From positions 1 to 36,967 of the forward strand of contig QKDK01000197.1 of assembly GCA_003252135.1 (NCBI GenBank): a stretch of 36,967 nt of DNA, read 5' to 3'. A program made the position numbers and the translations under genes. Position 1 is the first letter of the stretch. Every line of letters begins with the position of its first letter. Shown here in pieces: positions 1 through 8,910 of this stretch. Below the pieces are notes generated by a model. It searched no databases. It had not been told where the DNA came from and worked only from the letters and a program-made list of their open reading frames with translations. This DNA is from Clostridia bacterium. GTDB taxonomy: Bacteria; Bacillota; Clostridia; Lachnospirales; Lachnospiraceae.

Positions 1-2
1 CG

Positions 3-74
3 AGCAGAGAAAGCGAATTATACAGGGTTCAGGATGTTATTTTTTATTACGCAGATCTTTTAAGGGACATGTAA
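3..74 (+). CDS. Possible 3' end of an upstream CDS (truncated at window start)
   Basis: Frame 3 reads ...SRESELYRVQDVIFYYADLLRDM* ending in TAA at 72-74; composition resembles a protein C-terminus, but frames 1 and 2 are also open for short distances. Confidence 0.3.
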   Translation, partial: SRESELYRVQDVIFYYADLLRDM

Positions 75-136
75 TATCAATAAAAGGGAGGAATGCCGAA
101 CAATCAGTATCGTGAGAGTTTGTCGGCATAACAGAT

Positions 137-1432
137 ATGGAATTCAATAAAGAAAGAAAAGAAAGCCTGATTCTGGCAGTACGTGAGATTGGAGAAAGGA
201 TGGCCAAAAAGCTGCCAGAAGAAGGATTTCCAAATCTAAAAAAAACATTTCTGCAATGTTTTAGCAATACGATAGAAACAACAGTAGAATGTATTAATGG
301 AAATGAGATATTTTTAATTACAGGTGATATTGAGGCAATGTGGCTTCGCGACAGCAGTGCGCAGGTAGTCCACTATCTTCCTTTTCTCAACCAGTATCCG
401 GAACTTAAAAGCATGGTCAGATCACTTATTCATAAGCAGTTTCAATATATCAGCATAGATCCTTATGCAAATGCCTTTAATATTGAACCCAATGGGCACT
501 GCTGGGAAAAGGATATTACAAAGGAAAATCCCTGGAACTGGGAGAGAAAATATGAAATAGACTCGCTCTGTTACCCTGTCTGGCTTTTAAATCAATATTA
601 TGAAATTACTGGTGACAGCTCGGTGTTTACTGAGCAGGTAAAGGAATCCATAAAACTGATTCTTTCTGTTTTTAGCACGGAGCAGCACCATGAAGAAAAA
701 TCCGATTACACCTTTGAACGGCTGAACTGTCCGCCCAGTGATACGCTGGTGAACCATGGGAAAGGCACTCTTGTTTCTTATACAGGCTTACTGTGGTCCG
801 GGTTTCGCCCGAGCGATGATGCATGCCGGTATGGGTATCTGATACCCTCCAATTTATTTGCATCCGTTATCCTTCAGTACATCATGGTATATGCAGATGA
901 GATTTTCTGTGATCGTGAGATGGCAGAGCAGGCCCAAAAACTAAAAAATGATATAACAGATGGAATTAAGAAGCATGGTATATATAAGCATGAAAAGTAT
1001 GGCGAGATCTATGCCTACGAAACAGATGGAACAGGCAACTATAATCTGATGGATGATGCAAATGTTCCAAGTCTGTTATCTCTTCCCTGGCTGACCTGCT
1101 GTGACAAGAATGATTCGATATATCAGAATACCAGAAACTTTTGCCTAAGCCCTGATAATCCATATTATTATCAGGGAAAAGCAGTCAAAGGGATCGGGAG
1201 TTCTCATACGCCTGACAGATATGTGTGGCATATTGCCCTGACTATGCAGGGACTTACGTCGCAGTCAGAAGAAGAGCAATTAATGCTTCTGAAAAAATTA
1301 TTGGCAACAGATGCAGGAACCGGGTTTATGCACGAGGGCTTTGACTGTGATGACCCAGAGCTATATACAAGATCCTGGTTCGCCTGGGCCAATTCACTGT
1401 TCGCACACTATTGTCTTGAATTATTTGCATAA
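137..1432 (+). CDS. GH125 family exo-alpha-1,6-mannosidase (DUF1237-like)
   Basis: 431-aa ORF with GH125-like motifs: [66 protein letters not shown]. Confidence 0.9.
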   Translation: MEFNKERKESLILAVREIGERMAKKLPEEGFPNLKKTFLQCFSNTIETTVECINGNEIFLITGDIEAMWLRDSSAQVVHYLPFLNQYPELKSMVRSLIHKQFQYISIDPYANAFNIEPNGHCWEKDITKENPWNWERKYEIDSLCYPVWLLNQYYEITGDSSVFTEQVKESIKLILSVFSTEQHHEEKSDYTFERLNCPPSDTLVNHGKGTLVSYTGLLWSGFRPSDDACRYGYLIPSNLFASVILQYIMVYADEIFCDREMAEQAQKLKNDITDGIKKHGIYKHEKYGEIYAYETDGTGNYNLMDDANVPSLLSLPWLTCCDKNDSIYQNTRNFCLSPDNPYYYQGKAVKGIGSSHTPDRYVWHIALTMQGLTSQSEEEQLMLLKKLLATDAGTGFMHEGFDCDDPELYTRSWFAWANSLFAHYCLELFA

Positions 1433-1442
1433 GATACACGAA

Positions 1443-1481
1443 GCAATGAAAAGCAGAGCAATGAAAAGCAGAGCAATGAAA
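1443..1481 (+). repeat. 15-bp tandem repeat (GCAATGAAAAGCAGA, about 2.6 copies)
   Basis: gcaatgaaaagcaga at 1443-1457 and 1458-1472, then partial gcaatgaaa, directly after the GH125 stop codon. Confidence 0.9.
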
Positions 1482-1509
1482 GAAATAACCGAATAAAGTA
1501 TAAATGAAA

Positions 1510-1547
1510 GAAGAGCACCCCCAAAAAGGAATGCTCTTCTTCTTTAT
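1510..1547 (+). terminator. Intrinsic terminator after the GH125 gene
   Basis: GAAGAGCA (1510-1517) pairs with TGCTCTTC (1532-1539), followed by T-rich TTCTTTATT. Confidence 0.75.
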
Positions 1548-1590
1548 TGATATGAATTGGAAAAGTGATAGTTTTTTAAGTACTGCAGAA

Positions 1591-3291
1591 TCAGTCTTCT
1601 GTTCCCTGAAGTGCATCGTATCCTTCTTCGCCGGTACGTACTCTGATAACATTTTCAACATCGTATACGAAGATCTTACCATCGCCGATATGTCCGGTAT
1701 AAAGAACTTTCTTTGTTGTATCGATAACTGTCTTCACAGGAACCTTACTTACGACCATTTCAACAAGAACTTTAGGAAGAAGTGTCATATCAACCGGAAC
1801 ACCGCGATAGAATTCACTCTGACCTTTTTGAACACCACAACCTAAAACATTGCTTACTGTCATACCGGTAACACCAATTTCATTCATTGCCGATTTGAAC
1901 TCTTCAAACTTATTCTGTTTCATAAGAATCTCAAGCTTTGTGATCTTAACATCAGAAGCAACAGGTGTTTTGGATGTCTTAAGCTGTACCGGTACTGCTT
2001 CATCAACATGCACTTCTTTGGAAGAAGTTTTAGCAGCAGAGGTATTGATAGTAGGAATAGAAGGCATAAAGTCAGCATAGCTGCTTGCAAGTCCGTGCTC
2101 TGTAGAGTCAAGACCAGCGATTTCTTCATGCTCTGAACAGCGAAGACCAATGGTGTGCTTGATGATCTGGAACAAAATAGTTGCAGTAACGGCAACCCAT
2201 GCAATAACAGAAGCAACACCGAGAGCCTGAATAGCAAGTGCATGTACGCCAAAGCCATAGAAAAGGCCTGTGGATGTTGAGAATAAACCAACAAGGATAG
2301 TACCAAGAGCACCGCAGATACCGTGAACACCAACAGCACCAACCGGATCGTCGACCTTGAGAACCTTCTCAATAAATTCAATACCGAATACAACTGCAAA
2401 ACCAGCGATAACACCAATGAAGAAAGAACCAACCGGGCTGACTGCATCACAGCCTGCTGTAATTGCAACAAGACCAGCGAGAGTACCGTTTAATGTCATG
2501 GAAATATCAGGTTTTTTATAACGGATCCAGGTAATGATCATAACTGTAATGGTAGATACAGCTGCTGCAAGGTTTGTTGTCATGAAGATATGACCCATGG
2601 CATCAAGAGAAGTATCTCCTTCAGCATTTACTGTAGAACCGCCATTGAAACCGAACCAACAGAACCAGAGAATGAAAACACCGAGAGCACCAAGTGTTAA
2701 GCTGTGACCAAGAATTGCCTTTGGCTTACCATTCTTGTCAAACTTGCCGATACGAGGTCCGATAATAAGAGCACCAACAAAAGCTGCAACACCACCAACC
2801 ATATGAACGGCTGTAGAACCTGCAAAATCATGGAAGCCAAGCTGTGATAACCAGCCGCCGCCCCATATCCAGTGACCGGAGATCGGGTAAATAAAACCTG
2901 AAATCACAGCACTGTAAATACAGTAAGAGATAAATTTTGTACGTTCAGCCATTGCACCAGATACGATTGTAGCAGAAGTTGCACAGAATACAACCTGAAA
3001 GATGAAGAATGCGTATTTTGGAACGCCTGCCGGAAGCATATCGGAATAAGCTCCCTGTGTTAATAAGTCAACACCACCGATAACCAGATTGTTGGTACCA
3101 AACATAAGACCGAAACCGATGAGCCAGAACATAGGTGTTCCGATACAGAAGTCCATCAGGTTCTTCATAATAATGTTACCTGCATTTTTAGCTCTTGTAA
3201 AACCAGTTTCTACCATTGCAAAGCCTGCCTGCATGAAGAATACCAAAGCTGCGGCCCATAAGACCCAAATAGTATTAGCGGATGAATACAT
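1591..3291 (-). CDS. Ammonium transporter fused to a C-terminal PII (GlnK-like) domain
   Basis: N-terminal Amt signatures (AALVFFMQAGFAMVETGFTRAKN, DFAGSTAVHMVGG, GVHGICGALGTILVGLF) and a C-terminal PII domain (KITKLEILMKQNKFEEFKSAMNEIGVTGMTVSNVLGCGVQKG...GHIGDGKIFVYDVENVIRVRTGEEG). The ATG at 3291 is preferred over 3306 because ATGGGAGG at 3306 contains the RBS. Confidence 0.93.
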   Translation of the reverse strand: MYSSANTIWVLWAAALVFFMQAGFAMVETGFTRAKNAGNIIMKNLMDFCIGTPMFWLIGFGLMFGTNNLVIGGVDLLTQGAYSDMLPAGVPKYAFFIFQVVFCATSATIVSGAMAERTKFISYCIYSAVISGFIYPISGHWIWGGGWLSQLGFHDFAGSTAVHMVGGVAAFVGALIIGPRIGKFDKNGKPKAILGHSLTLGALGVFILWFCWFGFNGGSTVNAEGDTSLDAMGHIFMTTNLAAAVSTITVMIITWIRYKKPDISMTLNGTLAGLVAITAGCDAVSPVGSFFIGVIAGFAVVFGIEFIEKVLKVDDPVGAVGVHGICGALGTILVGLFSTSTGLFYGFGVHALAIQALGVASVIAWVAVTATILFQIIKHTIGLRCSEHEEIAGLDSTEHGLASSYADFMPSIPTINTSAAKTSSKEVHVDEAVPVQLKTSKTPVASDVKITKLEILMKQNKFEEFKSAMNEIGVTGMTVSNVLGCGVQKGQSEFYRGVPVDMTLLPKVLVEMVVSKVPVKTVIDTTKKVLYTGHIGDGKIFVYDVENVIRVRTGEEGYDALQGTED

Positions 3292-3339
3292 AAGAAAACC
3301 TCCCATTTTTATTATTTTGTCTTACTGTGCAGTCTCACG

Positions 3340-3355
3340 ATGTGCATATGCACAT
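3340..3355. promoter_or_regulatory. Perfect 16-bp palindrome in the amt leader
   Basis: ATGTGCATATGCACAT, between a TATAAT-like box (attata 3373-3378 on +) and the amt start codon. Confidence 0.5.
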
Positions 3356-3487
3356 AATGTACTGACACATTCATTATATAGGATGAACCTTATCAAATTG
3401 ACTGTCAATAAGCAATATGGTCTAAATAAGTCTGTCAAATTGAAGCGGATCAAACTACCAAACATATCATTCCTTCGACGAGGATAT

Positions 3488-3526
3488 ACACAAAGGCGTG
3501 TACCAAAATGATACACGCCTTTGTGT
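3488..3526 (-). terminator. Perfect 15-bp hairpin between glnN and amt
   Basis: ACACAAAGGCGTGTA / TACACGCCTTTGTGT with a 9-nt loop; no strong U-tract on either side, so terminator or RNA-processing hairpin. Confidence 0.6.
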
Positions 3527-3555
3527 CGAATAGGGATATGTGATAAGCAATAAAT

Positions 3556-5640
3556 TTAGAATAACAAATCACCGTATGTAGGATATGGCCAGTAAGCTCT
3601 TCCGACAAGTGTTTCAAGTTCATCACCGGAAACTCTGAGTTCCTGCATTGCTGGTAATACGGTATCACGTACATAATCTGCCTGTTCTTCGGCTCCTTCG
3701 CTATCATACAGGTGGAGAAGTACGTCTTCAAGTGTTGCTGTCTTCTGGCTTAAGCTATTCTGAAGAGTTGAGATCTTTTTCAGTAAAACAACGTCAGAAT
3801 CTGAGGAAACATCAATACCAAGTGCTGCTTTGGAGCTTGCGGAATCTGCAAGAACCTTTGTATAAGCTGCAGCAGCAGGGTAAATCTCTTTGTGTGACAT
3901 CTCAACCATTGTTAAAGCTTCAATGTTGATCTGCTTGCAGTAACCTTCCAGAAGAAGTTCACAACGTGAACGGATTTCTGATTCTGAAAAGATTTTATGT
4001 TTGGTGAACAGTTTAATGTTCTTGTCTTTGATAAAGTAAGGAAGAGCATCTGCTGTTGTCTTTAAGTTAAGTAATCCGCGTTTCTCAGCTTCAATTACCC
4101 ATTCCTCAGAGTAGTTGTTGCCATTGAAAAGAATACGCATATGAGCAGTAAGTGTTTCTTTAACGATCTTAGCGATCTCAGCATCAATATCAGATGCGGC
4201 TTCAAGCTTATCTGCTATCTCACTGAGAGCATCAGCCATAATGGTATTGAGTACAATGTTTGGTCCTGAGATAGAGAAAGAAGAACCAAGACTTCTGAAC
4301 TCGAACTTATTACCTGTGAATGCAAATGGTGATGTACGGTTACGGTCTGTAGTATCCTTCATGAAATCTGGAAGGGTATCAACACCTGTGATCATCAAAG
4401 CTGCTTCGCCGTCTTTTCTTGATGTTCCTGAAACGATTGCTTTAACAACTTCTTCAAGCTCACTTCCGAGGAAGATTGAGATGATAGCAGGAGGAGCTTC
4501 ATTAGCACCGAGACGATGATCATTTCCTGCACTTGCAACAGAAACACGAAGTAAATCCTGGTGATCATCAACTGCTTTAATGACAGCTGCAAGGAACAGT
4601 AAGAACTGCTTGTTCTCTGAAGGTTTCTTGCTCGGGTCAAATAAATTCTTTCCTGTGTTCGTTCCGAGTGACCAGTTGTTGTGCTTACCGCTTCCGTTAA
4701 CACCTGCAAATGGTTTCTCGTGAAGGAGGCAAACAAGTCCATGACGGTCAGCAACTTTCTTCATAATCTCCATAGTCAGCTGATTGTGATCAGTTGCAAG
4801 GTTCGTTGTGGAGAAGATAGGTGCTAATTCGTGCTGTGAAGGAGCTACTTCGTTGTGTTCGGTCTTTGCATAGATACCGAGCTTCCATAACTCTTCGTTC
4901 AGTTCTTCCATGTAAGCCATTACTCTTGGTTTGATAGCACCAAAGTAATGATCTTCAAGTTCCTGTCCCTTCGGAGGTTTTGCTCCAAATAAGGTTCTTC
5001 CTGTATATACAAGGTCTTTTCTTTTCTTAAAGAGCTCTTTATCAACTAAGAAATATTCCTGCTCTGGTCCAACAGTTGAAGCAACTCTTGTCACTTCCTT
5101 ATCACCGATGGCATGGAGCACTCTGACTGCTTCTTTGCTTACAAGTTCCATGGAACGAAGAAGAGGAGTTTTCTTATCCAGTACTTCACCGCCGTAAGAA
5201 CAAAAAGCTGTAGGAATGCAAAGTGAGTTTTCTTTTATAAATGCGTAGGAAGTCGGATCCCATGCGGTGTACCCTCTGGCTTCGAATGTTGCTCTTAAAC
5301 CGCCTGAAGGAAAGCTGGATGCATCTGGTTCACCCTGGATCAATTCTTTTCCTGAGAACTCCATAAGAATGCTTCCGTCGCTCTGCGGAGAGATAAAGCT
5401 GTCATGCTTCTCTGCAGTAACACCTGTCATTGGCTGGAACCAGTGAGTATAATGTGTTGCTCCTTTTTCAATTGCCCAATCTTTCATCGCATTAGCTACG
5501 ACGTTAGCTAAGGTAATATCAAGCTTAAGGCCTTCTTTAATTGTTTTCTGTAAAGACTTATAGATATCTTTTGGAAGTCTTTCTTTCATTACAGAATCGT
5601 TAAATACCAGACTGCCAAATGTTTCAGGTACGTTCGTCAT
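3556..5640 (-). CDS. glnN: Type III glutamine synthetase
   Basis: GSIII signatures: [96 protein letters not shown]. Start reassigned to the ATG at 5640 (MTNVPETF) because the ORF-track start at 5751 lies inside the promoter spacer; GAAAGGAAA RBS precedes 5640. Confidence 0.95.
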   Translation of the reverse strand: MTNVPETFGSLVFNDSVMKERLPKDIYKSLQKTIKEGLKLDITLANVVANAMKDWAIEKGATHYTHWFQPMTGVTAEKHDSFISPQSDGSILMEFSGKELIQGEPDASSFPSGGLRATFEARGYTAWDPTSYAFIKENSLCIPTAFCSYGGEVLDKKTPLLRSMELVSKEAVRVLHAIGDKEVTRVASTVGPEQEYFLVDKELFKKRKDLVYTGRTLFGAKPPKGQELEDHYFGAIKPRVMAYMEELNEELWKLGIYAKTEHNEVAPSQHELAPIFSTTNLATDHNQLTMEIMKKVADRHGLVCLLHEKPFAGVNGSGKHNNWSLGTNTGKNLFDPSKKPSENKQFLLFLAAVIKAVDDHQDLLRVSVASAGNDHRLGANEAPPAIISIFLGSELEEVVKAIVSGTSRKDGEAALMITGVDTLPDFMKDTTDRNRTSPFAFTGNKFEFRSLGSSFSISGPNIVLNTIMADALSEIADKLEAASDIDAEIAKIVKETLTAHMRILFNGNNYSEEWVIEAEKRGLLNLKTTADALPYFIKDKNIKLFTKHKIFSESEIRSRCELLLEGYCKQINIEALTMVEMSHKEIYPAAAAYTKVLADSASSKAALGIDVSSDSDVVLLKKISTLQNSLSQKTATLEDVLLHLYDSEGAEEQADYVRDTVLPAMQELRVSGDELETLVGRAYWPYPTYGDLLF

Positions 5641-5664
5641 ACTATCACGTTTCCTTTCGTTTTT

Positions 5665-5721
5665 TTGTAAAAATAGAAAAAGGTACCCTAAGAAATCCGA
5701 GTGAATTTCCCAAGCACCTTT
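5665..5721 (-). terminator. Attenuator-like intrinsic terminator in the glnN 5' leader
   Basis: Minus strand AAAGGTG-CTTGGGAAATTC-ACTC-GGATTTCTTAGG-G-TACCTTT forms a roughly 19-bp hairpin including GU pairs, followed by TTTTTCTATTTTT. Confidence 0.75.
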
Positions 5722-5737
5722 GCTGTTCATGTCGGTG

Positions 5738-5767
5738 ATTATAATACTCATGAATGGGGTTTGTCAA
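5738..5767 (-). promoter_or_regulatory. Sigma-70 type promoter for glnN
   Basis: Minus strand TTGACA - 18 nt - TATAAT (tgtcaa 5762-5767 and attata 5738-5743 on +). Confidence 0.8.
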
Positions 5768-5878
5768 GTAAAAAAAAGTGTTTCTACAAAAAAAAGCTCA
5801 GATATTATCAGTGTTTATATTGACATAAGCACAGATTATGGATAGATATAAAAGACATAATTAAAATTGAAAAAGGGG

Positions 5879-5907
5879 TTGACAGTGATTTGAAGCATTT
5901 GTATAAT
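5879..5907 (+). promoter_or_regulatory. Consensus sigma-70 promoter reading toward purA
   Basis: TTGACA (5879-5884) - 17 nt - TATAAT (5902-5907). Confidence 0.85.
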
Positions 5908-6239
5908 GACGATAGACAACGACGTCTGAATCAGATAGTTCACCTTTTGGAAACTGCAAAGCAGCAGGGAAAAGCTGCATGCGGTTCTTCTGTTTTGCCC
6001 AAAGATATATTTGAGTTCAAGTCTTCTGATAATAGTGCTGTATGGATGCAATATTCACACATTACGCAGGATGATCAGATGAAACGCTATATATATGGAA
6101 AGAACAGTAACAATGAGAGGAAAATGTATAAAGCAAATGCAACGATATACTGTGTTTTCTGCCGCAACGGCGAACTGTCAGATACTATAAATATGCTATA
6201 AATATAGCGGTCTATTTTTAATAGAAGAAAGGGGTCATT

Positions 6240-7520
6240 ATGTTAACAGCAATCGTAGGAATCAACTGGGGTGACGAGGGAAAAGGAAGAATGGTGGATC
6301 TGCTGTCCGAAAAGCAGGATATCGTAATCCGTTATCAGGGAGGTAACAATGCAGGACATACAGTTATCAATCCACGCGGCAAATTCATTTTGAATCTGCT
6401 TCCATCTGGGATCTTAAGACCTGAAGTTGTTAATGTCATGGGAACAGGCATGGTCATAGATCTGGAGCATCTATGCAAAGAGCTTGGCCGGCTTCGTGAA
6501 AAAGGGATCGTTATAACGAAAGATAATCTCAAGATCAGCGATCGTGCAACGATCTGCATGCCATATCATGTTATGCAGGACTGTCTGGAAGAAGATCGTC
6601 TGAAAGATGCAAAGTTTGGTTCGACAAGAAGAGGTATTGCACCTGTTTACAGTGATAAATATATGAAGAAAGCCTTCCGAATGGGAGATCTGCTTCAGCC
6701 GGAAACACTGCGCAAGCGTCTGGATGGTATAACAGAGTGGAAGAATCTTACCATTGAAGGAGCTTATAAAGCAGAACCTTATAAAGCAGAGGATCTCTAT
6801 AACTGGCTCATGACATATTCAGAACCGATCATGGAATATATCTGCGATACAGGAGATTATCTTACACAGGCAGAAGCAGAAGGAAAACAGATTCTTTTTG
6901 AGGCACAGCTTGGAGCGCTCCGCGATATTGACTTCGGGATTTACCCATATACTTCTTCTTCCTCTACGATTGCTGCCTATGCACCAATCGGTGCCGGCAT
7001 ACCTGGAATGAAGATCGATAATGTCATCGGTATCATGAAAGCTTATTCGACCTGCGTCGGAGAGGGACCATTTACTGCAGAAATGTTCGGTGAAGAAGCA
7101 GAAGCGCTTCGTCAGGCCGGAGGTGAATATGGTGCAGCAACCGGGCGTCCTAGACGTGTCGGCGGATTTGACATAGTGGCATCAAAATATGGTGTACAGG
7201 TGCAGGGAGCGAACGAAATCGCACTGACAAAGCTTGATATCTTATCCGGTATGGACAAAATCCCTGTGGTAAAGAGCTATCTTATTGACGGCAGAGAGAT
7301 AACAAGATTTCCTTATGGTAAGGAACTGGAAGAAGCACAGCCAAACATTATATATTTGGATGGCTGGAAAGAAGACATATCAAAATGCCGTTCCATGGAA
7401 GAACTTCCTATACAGGCAGTTGATTATATTAAGTTTATTGAAGATGCAATCGGATGTCCTATCACTTATGTATCTGTCGGCGCAGAACGCGAAGCAATCA
7501 TAGAACGTTCAAAAAAATAA
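6240..7520 (+). CDS. purA: Adenylosuccinate synthetase (divergent)
   Basis: GINWGDEGKGRMVDLL, GGNNAGHTVINPRGKFILNLLPSGIL, ATGRPRRVGGFD, ALTKLDILSG; GGGG-containing RBS upstream of ATG 6240. Confidence 0.88.
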   Translation: MLTAIVGINWGDEGKGRMVDLLSEKQDIVIRYQGGNNAGHTVINPRGKFILNLLPSGILRPEVVNVMGTGMVIDLEHLCKELGRLREKGIVITKDNLKISDRATICMPYHVMQDCLEEDRLKDAKFGSTRRGIAPVYSDKYMKKAFRMGDLLQPETLRKRLDGITEWKNLTIEGAYKAEPYKAEDLYNWLMTYSEPIMEYICDTGDYLTQAEAEGKQILFEAQLGALRDIDFGIYPYTSSSSTIAAYAPIGAGIPGMKIDNVIGIMKAYSTCVGEGPFTAEMFGEEAEALRQAGGEYGAATGRPRRVGGFDIVASKYGVQVQGANEIALTKLDILSGMDKIPVVKSYLIDGREITRFPYGKELEEAQPNIIYLDGWKEDISKCRSMEELPIQAVDYIKFIEDAIGCPITYVSVGAEREAIIERSKK

Positions 7521-7654
7521 TTCTTTCTGTTCGCCCGTAGGTAAAACGGGGTGAAAGTTTTTAAAAAATTAAGAAAACTTAGTTTGCCCATTCGGGCAGG
7601 TGTGTGTTACAATAGAAAGAGTAAGTTTTTTTGCACGAAAGGATGGTAGAGGAT

Positions 7655-8893
7655 ATGTATTCGGAAGAAGAGGTTACCCAATTTATCCAGGAGAATGATG
7701 TAAAGTTCATTCGACTAGCATTTTGCGACATCTACGGAATACAGCGCAACATTTCAATCATGCCTACAGAGCTCGAACGTGCGATGCATGATGGAATTTC
7801 TTTTGATGCATCAGCACTCAGGGGATTTGGTGATGTTATTAACAGTGAATTGTTCCTGATTCCTGAACTGTCAACATTATCATTGCTGCCCTGGAGACCT
7901 ACTCATGGCAGAGTTGTACGTTTTTACTGCAACATTGTTTACCCGGATGGAACACCGTTTAAGATGGACAGCCGTTATATACTGAAGCAGGCTGTTGAAG
8001 AAGCAAGAAAAGAAGGCTTTATCTGCAACATCGGTACAGAATGTGAATTCTACCTGTTCCAGATGGATGCCGTAGGTAATCCTACAGATGTACCGCATGA
8101 TAATGCAGGGTATTTATCCATAGCACCGGAAGACAAAGGCGAGAATATCCGCCGCGAGATCTGTCTAACACTGGAGGAGATGGGCATAAGACCTGAATGC
8201 TCTTATCATGAAGAAGGACCGGGACAGCACGAGATCGATTTTATGTACAGCGATGCGCTGACGGCTGCAGACAATGTACTGACGTTCAAGTCAGTTGTTC
8301 GTACTCTTGCAGCACACAATGGCCTTCATGCAACATTCAGGCCAAAGCCAATTAAGACGCAGCCAGGCAATGGATTCCATGTCAATGTATCACCTCACAA
8401 AATGGGTGCCTTTGAGGATAATCCGGAGATCCTGGACAGTTTTATGGCCGGTATCATGAAGTATATAAGCGAGATGACCCTGTTCCTTAATCCATGCAGC
8501 GAATCCTATGAGCGTCTTGGCAATATGAAAGCACCAAAGTATATTTCATGGTCACCGCTCAACCGTACACAGCTTGTACGTGTACCGGCAGAACGCGGCG
8601 GGCACAGACGTGTTGAATTCCGTTCGCCTGACAGCATGACAAACCCGTATCTTGTCTGTGCACTGCTGATCTATGCAGGCATTGAAGGAATCAAGATGGG
8701 TCTGAAGCCTGAACCTGCATTGAACATCGACCTGATCAAGGCATCGGCAGATGAGGTCAGGAACCTTGAACGTCTGCCGCAAAGTTTCGAAAAAGCATAT
8801 GAACTTGCGATCAACAGTAATTTTATAAAATCACACATACCGGAAGAAATGCTTGAATGTTACCAAAAGCAAAATGATATGACAAAGATGTGA
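7655..8893 (+). CDS. glnA: Glutamine synthetase, type I-like (GlnA)
   Basis: ECEFYLFQMD, HEEGPGQHEIDF, TFRPKPIKTQPGNGFHVNVS, RGGHRRVEFRSPDSMTNPYL. Start could also be 7643 or 7631 (TTG). Confidence 0.88.
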   Translation: MYSEEEVTQFIQENDVKFIRLAFCDIYGIQRNISIMPTELERAMHDGISFDASALRGFGDVINSELFLIPELSTLSLLPWRPTHGRVVRFYCNIVYPDGTPFKMDSRYILKQAVEEARKEGFICNIGTECEFYLFQMDAVGNPTDVPHDNAGYLSIAPEDKGENIRREICLTLEEMGIRPECSYHEEGPGQHEIDFMYSDALTAADNVLTFKSVVRTLAAHNGLHATFRPKPIKTQPGNGFHVNVSPHKMGAFEDNPEILDSFMAGIMKYISEMTLFLNPCSESYERLGNMKAPKYISWSPLNRTQLVRVPAERGGHRRVEFRSPDSMTNPYLVCALLIYAGIEGIKMGLKPEPALNIDLIKASADEVRNLERLPQSFEKAYELAINSNFIKSHIPEEMLECYQKQNDMTKM

Positions 8894-8910
8894 CGAAGGA
8901 GGATAATGCT

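Noticed and set aside
1504-1845. 113-aa plus-strand ORF over the terminator and amt 3' end
   Set aside because: Overlaps a terminator and is antisense to the PII domain.
1920-2471. 183-aa minus-strand ORF inside amt (Leu/Ser-rich)
   Set aside because: Out-of-frame shadow of the amt CDS with low-complexity composition.
5641-5751. N-terminal 37-aa extension of GlnN in the ORF track
   Set aside because: Its ATG lies between the -35 and -10 of a near-consensus promoter and the region forms the leader hairpin; MTNVPETF at 5640 has an RBS and matches the family start.
5890-6201. 103-aa ORF as a protein-coding gene
   Set aside because: Start codon lies within a consensus promoter spacer, no RBS, no recognised motif; treated as leader/RNA region instead.
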